From Oscillatoriophycideae cyanobacterium NC_groundwater_1537_Pr4_S-0.65um_50_18 (lineage in GTDB: Bacteria; Cyanobacteriota; Cyanobacteriia; Elainellales; Elainellaceae): a stretch of DNA of 64,000 nt. Shown here in pieces: positions 58,755 through 64,000 of the stretch. Position 1 is the first letter of the stretch. The number at the start of each line of letters is the position of its first letter. Below the pieces are notes generated by a model that did no database searches, had not been told where the DNA came from, and saw only the letters and a list, made by a program, of their open reading frames with translations. The translations under genes were made by a program, and so were the position numbers. The DNA is taken from contig JACQYI010000036.1 of assembly GCA_016208305.1 (NCBI GenBank), positions 124,001 to 188,000 on the forward strand, in the 5' to 3' direction.

Positions 58755-60263
58755 ATGTCATCTGACGATCTCCGCTCGACCCGCCTTGAAAAAGTTGATC
58801 AACTGCGCCAGCTGGGATTGACGCCTTTTGCCTATCGCTGGGAAATTACTCACCAGGCCGCAGCGTTGCAAACCCAGTATGCTGACTTACCCAATGGCGA
58901 AGAGGTTGCGGTAGAAGTGGCGATCGCCGGACGTATTCTTATCCGGCGGGTGTTTGGCAAACTGGCTTTTTTCACGCTGCAAGATGAAACGGGCACAATT
59001 CAGCTTTATCTAGATAAAAAAAAGATTGAGGCAGAAATGGCAGAAATAGATTCTGCCGCTTTTGATCACCTGAAGCAGTTAACCGACATGGGCGACTTTT
59101 TGGGCGTCAAAGGTTCAATTAAGCGCACAGACAAAGGTGAACTCTCCGTTAGCGTGAGTCAGTACGCCATTTTGACGAAGTCTTTGCTGCCCCTACCCGA
59201 CAAGTGGCATGGCATTACAGATGTCGAGAAACGCTACCGCCAGCGCTATGTCGATTTGATTGTCAATCCACAGGTGCGAGACACCTTTCGCAAGCGCGCC
59301 CTAATTACGGCTGCCATTCGTCGATATCTCGATCGCCAGGGGTTTATCGAGATCGAAACGCCCATTTTACAGAGTGAGGCAGGCGGAGCCGATGCTCGAC
59401 CGTTTATTACCTACCACAACACGCTAGAGATGACGCTATATCTGCGTATTGCCACTGAGCTACATCTCAAGCGGTTAATCGTGGGCGGCTTCGAAAAAGT
59501 ATTTGAGATGGGTCGCATCTTTCGGAATGAAGGCGTCTCGACGCGGCACAACCCTGAATTTACGTCGATCGAGGTCTATCAAGCCTATGGCGACTACAAC
59601 GACATGATGGTTTTGACCGAGGGCATCATTGTTGCTGCGGCTCAGGACGTGCTGTCAACGTTGCAAGTGACTTATCAAGGGGAGGCGATCGACCTTACTC
59701 CTCCCTGGCGTAGAGTGACGATGCACGACTTGGTTAAGGAGCATACGGGGCTAGATTTTACCCAGTTCCAGACCTTAGAAGAGGCTAGAGCTGCCGCCCA
59801 AAAAGTGGGGGTGCCTAACGTTGAGAAATGCCAGTCGATCGGCAAACTGCTCAGCGAAACCTTTGAAGAAAAGGTCGAGACAACCTTAATTCAACCCACC
59901 TTTGTAACGGACTATCCCATCGAAGTCTCGCCTCTGGCAAAGCCCCATCGCAGCAAGCCCGGACTGGTTGAGCGATTTGAGCTATATATCGTCGGACGAG
60001 AAACGGCAAATGGCTACTCTGAGTTGACTGATCCTATCGATCAGCGTCAGCGCCTAGAAGCACAGGCTGCTCGCAAAGCGGCGGGCGATCTGGAGGCGCA
60101 AGGTGTGGATGAGGACTTCTTGACGGCTTTGGAATATGGTATGCCGCCAACGATGGGGATGGGGATGGGCATCGATCGCCTGGTCATGCTGTTGTGCGAC
60201 TGCGCCAGCATTCGAGATGCGATCGCATTCCCATTGCTGAAGCCAGAGTTTTCTGAAGAATAG
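58755..60263 (+). CDS. lysS: Lysyl-tRNA synthetase, class II
   Basis: The 502-residue protein is a complete class II LysRS: an N-terminal OB-fold anticodon domain ([34 protein letters not shown]), motif 1 ([10 protein letters not shown]), motif 2 ([30 protein letters not shown]) and motif 3 ([19 protein letters not shown]). It charges tRNA(Lys). Length and motif order are normal. The gene follows the ABC-2 permease by about 180 bp, including a hairpin, so it probably has its own promoter. A 17-bp inverted repeat lies six bases after the stop. Confidence 0.97.
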   Translation: MSSDDLRSTRLEKVDQLRQLGLTPFAYRWEITHQAAALQTQYADLPNGEEVAVEVAIAGRILIRRVFGKLAFFTLQDETGTIQLYLDKKKIEAEMAEIDSAAFDHLKQLTDMGDFLGVKGSIKRTDKGELSVSVSQYAILTKSLLPLPDKWHGITDVEKRYRQRYVDLIVNPQVRDTFRKRALITAAIRRYLDRQGFIEIETPILQSEAGGADARPFITYHNTLEMTLYLRIATELHLKRLIVGGFEKVFEMGRIFRNEGVSTRHNPEFTSIEVYQAYGDYNDMMVLTEGIIVAAAQDVLSTLQVTYQGEAIDLTPPWRRVTMHDLVKEHTGLDFTQFQTLEEARAAAQKVGVPNVEKCQSIGKLLSETFEEKVETTLIQPTFVTDYPIEVSPLAKPHRSKPGLVERFELYIVGRETANGYSELTDPIDQRQRLEAQAARKAAGDLEAQGVDEDFLTALEYGMPPTMGMGMGIDRLVMLLCDCASIRDAIAFPLLKPEFSEE

Positions 60264-60655
60264 CAGCCAGTGGATTTTATGTTTTTAACATCTGTACGGC
60301 CTGCAAAACATAAAATTCACTTTGCGTAATTAAGAGCTGTTGTAAAGTCGCTGATAAAGTTAGTCAGTCCGTCTAAAAACGGGTGACAAGCCTAGCCTCG
60401 ATCGGTTAGGACGGTGGGTAGATAATTTAACCCTCCTCAGTTTTCTGATTTAACCTCCTGATTTGAACCGGCGATCGAGTATGTAGTGATACTAGTTTGA
60501 GAAATAGATGCGGCAGATTAATCTGCAAAACGCTTAAAGCTACCCAGCAGCCAAAATCGCAAATCTAAAATTCAACTAAGGTATGACAGTTCAAAAGAGT
60601 ATGACAGCTTGACTGAGGGGCATTCACTATCAATTACTCTCAAAACGGTTTTCTG
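60264..60655. other. Intergenic gap downstream of lysS
   Basis: Besides the hairpin at 60269-60321 I see only AT-rich DNA that probably holds the lipoprotein promoter; GTATGACAG is repeated at about 60582 and 60599. Confidence 0.4.
60269..60321 (+). terminator. Long inverted repeat after lysS
   Basis: AGTGGATTTTATGTTTT pairs with AAAACATAAAATTCACT in 16 of 17 positions across a 19-nt loop, starting six bases after the lysS stop. Confidence 0.65.
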
Positions 60656-61273
60656 ATGAAATACGCTTTACGTTTTGCCTCTCTCATGGTGCTTGCAGCT
60701 CTGGTAATTTCTGCCTGCGGAAAAAGTCCAAGTACTGCTAGCAGTGCACCTGCACAGTCTCCCTTAGATACTGCGGCTTCTCCGGTTGCACCTTCGTCAC
60801 TCCCCTCCGCATCTCCTGCTCCATCCGTCACAGCTTCCACGACAGATGGGCAAGTTTACAAAGAAAAAAATAACTTATTCGAGATTACTTTCCCTGAGGG
60901 TTACACCTACCAAGAAACAGGGAGCGGTTTGGCCTTTGTCTCTGGAGATCAAGGATTTGGCGGCTCTGTCGATTTTGGGGCAGCTCAGGGCAACAAGTTG
61001 ACCAATGAGCAGCTTGAGAAAGCGCTTAAAGATGAGTATGAAAAGCGGCTAGAAGCGCTTGAGTGGCAGGAAACCAAGCCTCAGCCCGATGGCAGTATTC
61101 GCGTAGATTGGACAGGCAAAGATCCCCAGGGTAACGCCTTGGATGCTGTTAGCTTTGTCGAGCAACGGGGAGACACCATCTACATTCTCAATTTGTTTGG
61201 TGTCAACAAGTCCTACCAAGACTACAATAGCGATGCCGAAAAGATTGTGGGTAGCTATCGCGTTAAGCCCTAG
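60656..61273 (+). CDS. Lipoprotein of unknown function
   Basis: The 205-residue protein starts MKYALRFASLMVLAALVISAC, a lipoprotein signal peptide with lipobox ISAC. A 50-residue Ser/Pro/Ala linker leads to a folded domain of about 130 residues (NLFEITFPEGYTYQETGSGLAFVSGDQGFGGSVDFGAAQG, RVDWTGKDPQGNALDAVSFVEQRGDTIYILNLFGVNKSYQDYNSDAEKIVGSYRV). The ITFPEGY and ADKIVGSF-like ending resemble PsbP/LpqN-type folds seen in cyanobacterial lipoproteins, but I cannot assign it with confidence. The gene stands alone, convergent with the gene at 61581. Confidence 0.75.
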   Translation: MKYALRFASLMVLAALVISACGKSPSTASSAPAQSPLDTAASPVAPSSLPSASPAPSVTASTTDGQVYKEKNNLFEITFPEGYTYQETGSGLAFVSGDQGFGGSVDFGAAQGNKLTNEQLEKALKDEYEKRLEALEWQETKPQPDGSIRVDWTGKDPQGNALDAVSFVEQRGDTIYILNLFGVNKSYQDYNSDAEKIVGSYRVKP

Positions 61274-61580
61274 CGGTCAGTCAAGTCATAGTTGGCGGGT
61301 GGAGGAGTAGAGGGAAACTTCTCATCTACCCGTCTGCCCAGTACGTCAGTTAATAATTGACAGATCAAAACCCTTCTAATTTTCATGTGGCGCTATGCGC
61401 TCAAACCTAGTCAAACTTAATCCTGAAAGCCGCGTTTAGTAAAGCTTTCAGGATTCATTCTTTCTTACAGCCGTAACTATTGGACTTAGAGCATTTTTGC
61501 TAGAGGTTTTTGCTAGGGGGCTTACAGGGCAACAAGATGCCTGCAAGCTGCGCCTGGCAAAGATATCCCAAAACAAATCC
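61274..61580. other. Gap with GGGTAGATGG repeat, copy 2
   Basis: GTTGGCGGGTGGA (about 61291) and CATCTACCCGTCTGCC (about 61324) belong to the repeat seen at 53924. The rest of the gap holds AAGCCGCGTTTAGTAAAGCTTTC, a possible short hairpin. A plus-strand ORF starting at 61497 is antisense to the next gene. Confidence 0.5.
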
Positions 61581-62942
61581 TCAGGGGCTAGCCGATGGCT
61601 GCAAAGGTGGCGCAGAAATAACAGGGTCTTGGGTCGCCTGTTGAGTGGGTACAGCCAAAGAGCGATCGCGCTCTATTGCAGGAAGGTCGGGCTGAGTCGG
61701 CAAAGAAACGGGTTGATAAGCGTCAATGGCAGACTCTCTCTCTGGCTCACGGGTTTCTGCGGTGCCGCCTCTCGTCATTTGATCAAGTTGCTGGGTGCGA
61801 GCCGCAGTTTCCAACTCAAACAGCCGATCGCGCCACTGCTCAACCTGCCCATTGGCTTCATCATAAAGCGCCCGTCCCCAGCCAATTTGATTAGCTTCAA
61901 CGATCGCAGCTTGTAGAGAATCTATATCCCCTTGGTTGGCCAACGCTTTGGCGCGATCGAGACGCGGCTGATCGTCAAGAACTTCAATTTGCCGTCGCCA
62001 GCTGCTAATCATTTGTTGCGCTTCTTCGTAGCCATCTGTGCCAAAAATGACCTGCTGCGCTTGGCCAATTGCCGACTGTAGAGCCTCGGCATCTCCACTT
62101 TTGGCGAGACTTCTGGCCTGATTGAGGTGCGCCTTGGCCTCAGCAACTTGTGCTTGATTCATGCGCGATAGCAAATCTCGTGCAGAGTTAGAAGAGGATT
62201 TTCGCGTTTGCTGAGCGGCAGCGAGCACCTGCTTTTCCTCTCCCTCCTTGGCAACTTGCAAATTCCGCATCAGCTCTTGGTGCTGAGTCGTCGCCCAATA
62301 CCGATTGCCCAACCCCAGCAAAAGTTTGGCAGAAACAATAACGCCATACCAATTCTTATCCTGAATTTTGCTTTGGGCTTCTTCGTAAATAGTTTCGGCC
62401 TGATGCCAGGTGTCTTGCCATTTTTGAATGCGATCGACTACTAGAGAATGGGTACGCACGTTCTGTGGAACTCTTTCGGCAATAGCGATCGCTTCTTGAA
62501 GATTGCCTTCTTGGTAGGCTTCCTCTCCCAACTGCAAAATGTCGGCTGACCATTTTTGCGTCATCCGATCGGCCTCAGCGTATAGAGGATGATCGCGAGG
62601 AATGTGACTAATCAACTGTAAGGCCGTCTGCAAATCCTGAGGCGTGCGGCGATTGGCTGCAATTTCTCCACAGTACAAGCGAGTTGCCGGATTGTCTTCT
62701 GACCAAGAATCAGACCAGGAGACCGTCAGGCACTTGGGCAAATCGGGCAGGCCAAAAAGTTGAGCCACAGCCCACAGCCCCAACCCGCCGGGTAAGAGCA
62801 GCATGGTCGGCACTCCCAGCCAGAGCCAGAGCCGGGTTAGATAGCGTTGGGTGCGAGTCGGGCGATCGTCTAATGGCGCTTTTGCTGTTCCTCGTAGCGA
62901 TCGACTGCCCTTAAACCCAATTTTTTGCAATAGATTCGGCAT
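61581..62942 (-). CDS. Membrane-anchored helical repeat protein of unknown function
   Basis: The 453-residue protein has a cytosolic N-terminus with many Arg and Lys, one transmembrane helix (LWLWLGVPTMLLLPGGLGLWAVAQL near 38-62) and a large outside domain that is almost all alpha-helical. Repeated units such as AKAHLNQARSLAKSGDAEALQSAIGQAQQV and DRAKALANQGDIDSLQAAIVEANQI resemble TPR-like or coiled-coil helices. Two cysteines (LPKCLTV, RLYCGEI) flank a conserved-looking segment after the membrane helix. Cyanobacterial homologues are often labelled as chromosome-segregation-ATPase-like, without evidence of a P-loop here. Function unknown. Confidence 0.75.
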   Translation of the reverse strand: MPNLLQKIGFKGSRSLRGTAKAPLDDRPTRTQRYLTRLWLWLGVPTMLLLPGGLGLWAVAQLFGLPDLPKCLTVSWSDSWSEDNPATRLYCGEIAANRRTPQDLQTALQLISHIPRDHPLYAEADRMTQKWSADILQLGEEAYQEGNLQEAIAIAERVPQNVRTHSLVVDRIQKWQDTWHQAETIYEEAQSKIQDKNWYGVIVSAKLLLGLGNRYWATTQHQELMRNLQVAKEGEEKQVLAAAQQTRKSSSNSARDLLSRMNQAQVAEAKAHLNQARSLAKSGDAEALQSAIGQAQQVIFGTDGYEEAQQMISSWRRQIEVLDDQPRLDRAKALANQGDIDSLQAAIVEANQIGWGRALYDEANGQVEQWRDRLFELETAARTQQLDQMTRGGTAETREPERESAIDAYQPVSLPTQPDLPAIERDRSLAVPTQQATQDPVISAPPLQPSASP

Positions 62943-63344
62943 AGCCTAATTTCAGCATAGAAGAATCAACTTTAGACTCTGAATTTTCTGAATTCAGGTT
63001 GGGGAAGCTAAACAGGTGACTGATCAAACAAGCTTGGTTTCACCAGCATAACTTGGGTCTTTCAATCGGCAATGATTCTGAACCTGTTGTTTATTTTTTT
63101 GAAAGGCTTGTAGGGCAACTGTGAACTCTGGCTCTAATCTTGAAGTTTTGTAAATCTCATCTTTGCCAGGGCTGAGATCCGCTAACCTTTATGGCGAGTT
63201 GCTAGGTCAAGCTAGCTCGCTAAAATCAGCAGCGTCAATTTATCCCCGATCCTTGCAGTCAGATTCTTTTGTTTTGAGTCCTTGCCAGAAAGCGGCAAGC
63301 TTGCTAAAAATAAACAGCCCATTCCTGGAAACAAGCTTTGGGCG
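62943..63344. other. Divergent intergenic region
   Basis: Promoter region for the helical membrane protein and the serine hydrolase-like gene. A plus-strand ORF from 63163 is in a different frame from the real downstream gene and has no family resemblance. Confidence 0.4.
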
Positions 63345-64000
63345 ATGCCCTGGAAGGATCAGCCAGTCGCTGGCAGTGCCCTGTCTAGTTCAGTTGTGTT
63401 AGAGGTATCATCTGTGCTGGAATCGAGTCATCCAAAAGAGTCGTCGCGTCGTCGTGCAGCCCGTCGCCCGTCTTCGGTACAGACTTCCCCCCAACCCGCA
63501 TTGCCACCCCGCAAGAGCCGCTCTGAGGCTGAACCGTTAGAACGGCAGCGGCGAGCACCCTTGACTCCAGACACAGAGCGTAGAGGGCATGATGCCAGAC
63601 GAGACTCGTCCCGCCTGGGAGGTGAGCCGTCTCGGCGCAGTTCACAATCGGCTAAGCGGACTACGGCAGGAAGCGCTGCAAATAGCCGTTTCCCCCTTAA
63701 GCCAGAAGCTGAACCCGGAACAGAGGCTAGAAATCAGGGAAATGCCCCCAAGCGCGGGAGAGGCGATCGCTCGGAGGGCACCCCCCTCAAGCGCCAGCCC
63801 AGAACGAAGCGCGATCGTCGTCCGACTCCTCCGTTATTGCATTTAGTCCGCCTGCTGATTCTGGGTGTAGGGGTGGGAGCCATTGCTGGAACAGCGATTT
63901 CAGTTTGGAATCCTGCTATTCACCCCTCAGCCTCAGCGACTCAGCAAATTCACTCAGCAACGTTGGGCAGTGATAGTGGCGGCATGGGTCTAGGGCGATC
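63345..64000 (+). CDS. Probable serine hydrolase / beta-lactamase-like protein, 3' end outside window
   Basis: The frame is open to the window edge, giving about 218 residues from the ATG at 63345; a GTG at 63414 with AGAGG eight bases upstream is an equally good start. The visible part has a long basic, Pro/Ser/Arg-rich cytosolic tail (SSRRRAARRPSSVQTSPQPALPP, APKRGRGDRSEGTPLKRQPRTKRD). It then has PPLLHLVRLLILGVGVGAIAGTAISVWNPA, one transmembrane anchor. This build is the one I recall at the start of cyanobacterial class A beta-lactamase-like serine hydrolases (COG2367 type). The catalytic domain lies beyond the window, so the call rests on the N-terminal pattern only. Confidence 0.6.
   Translation, partial: MPWKDQPVAGSALSSSVVLEVSSVLESSHPKESSRRRAARRPSSVQTSPQPALPPRKSRSEAEPLERQRRAPLTPDTERRGHDARRDSSRLGGEPSRRSSQSAKRTTAGSAANSRFPLKPEAEPGTEARNQGNAPKRGRGDRSEGTPLKRQPRTKRDRRPTPPLLHLVRLLILGVGVGAIAGTAISVWNPAIHPSASATQQIHSATLGSDSGGMGLGR

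Noticed and set aside
61497-61916. 139-codon plus-strand ORF
   Set aside because: It lies antisense inside the helical membrane protein gene, which has a signal-anchor and consistent repeats.

Overview
The window reads as chromosomal DNA of a cyanobacterium. The HIP1 octamer GCGATCGC and its core CGATCG recur throughout coding and noncoding DNA, and several genes belong to families found mainly in cyanobacteria (DUF1830, DUF3172, a cyanobacterial-type LexA, WD40-tailed nSTAND proteins). Repeat-rich intergenic gaps and extra-long regulatory proteins suggest a filamentous, Leptolyngbya-like genome; the genus is inference. I saw no rRNA, tRNA, CRISPR array, phage module or intact insertion sequence.

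Layout. 1-5.7 kb: the 3' part of an RlpA-like protein, an HxlR regulator, ATPase and binding protein of a polar amino-acid ABC transporter, and an oxidase/phosphonatase-like pair for aminophosphonate breakdown. 6-16.2 kb: two cell-envelope proteins with SPOR-like modules, LexA, an RTX-tailed protease, DUF1830, an ABC ATPase, RsmG, and an overlapping aspartoacylase/ATP-grasp pair. 16.3-20.5 kb: a TlyA-like rRNA methyltransferase and an iron locus (EfeO, EfeB, divergent PiuC-like dioxygenase). 21-28.5 kb: an ABC exporter, DUF2267, and a glycosyltransferase / NodS-like methyltransferase / PIG-L / acyl-CoA dehydrogenase cluster.

28.9-34 kb is the most informative part: phosphoketolase, a decayed acetate kinase gene, DUF6582, and a threonyl-tRNA synthetase lacking the editing domain. 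Upstream of that synthetase is a 20-codon leader peptide with seven consecutive threonine codons, followed by a terminator hairpin with a U run. The stop-proximal GGAGGG of the leader can pair with the CCCTCC of the terminator, as in classical amino-acid attenuation.

34.5-47 kb: a GAF histidine kinase, RNase T2 and an EEP nuclease, an SDR, a 1975-residue nSTAND/WD40 protein, and DUF3891. 47-54 kb: a PilB/GspE-type ATPase, then a DUF4331 / TPR / His-rich nickel-cobalt transporter / small secreted protein gene row. 54-64 kb: an anti-sigma-type kinase, a WecG/TagA glycosyltransferase, DUF3172, an ABC-2 permease, LysS, a lipoprotein, a large membrane-anchored helical protein, and the 5' part of a probable serine hydrolase running off the window.

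Noncoding DNA carries at least five small dispersed repeat families, several strongly palindromic. Convergent genes are commonly separated by long palindromes that probably act as bidirectional terminators.
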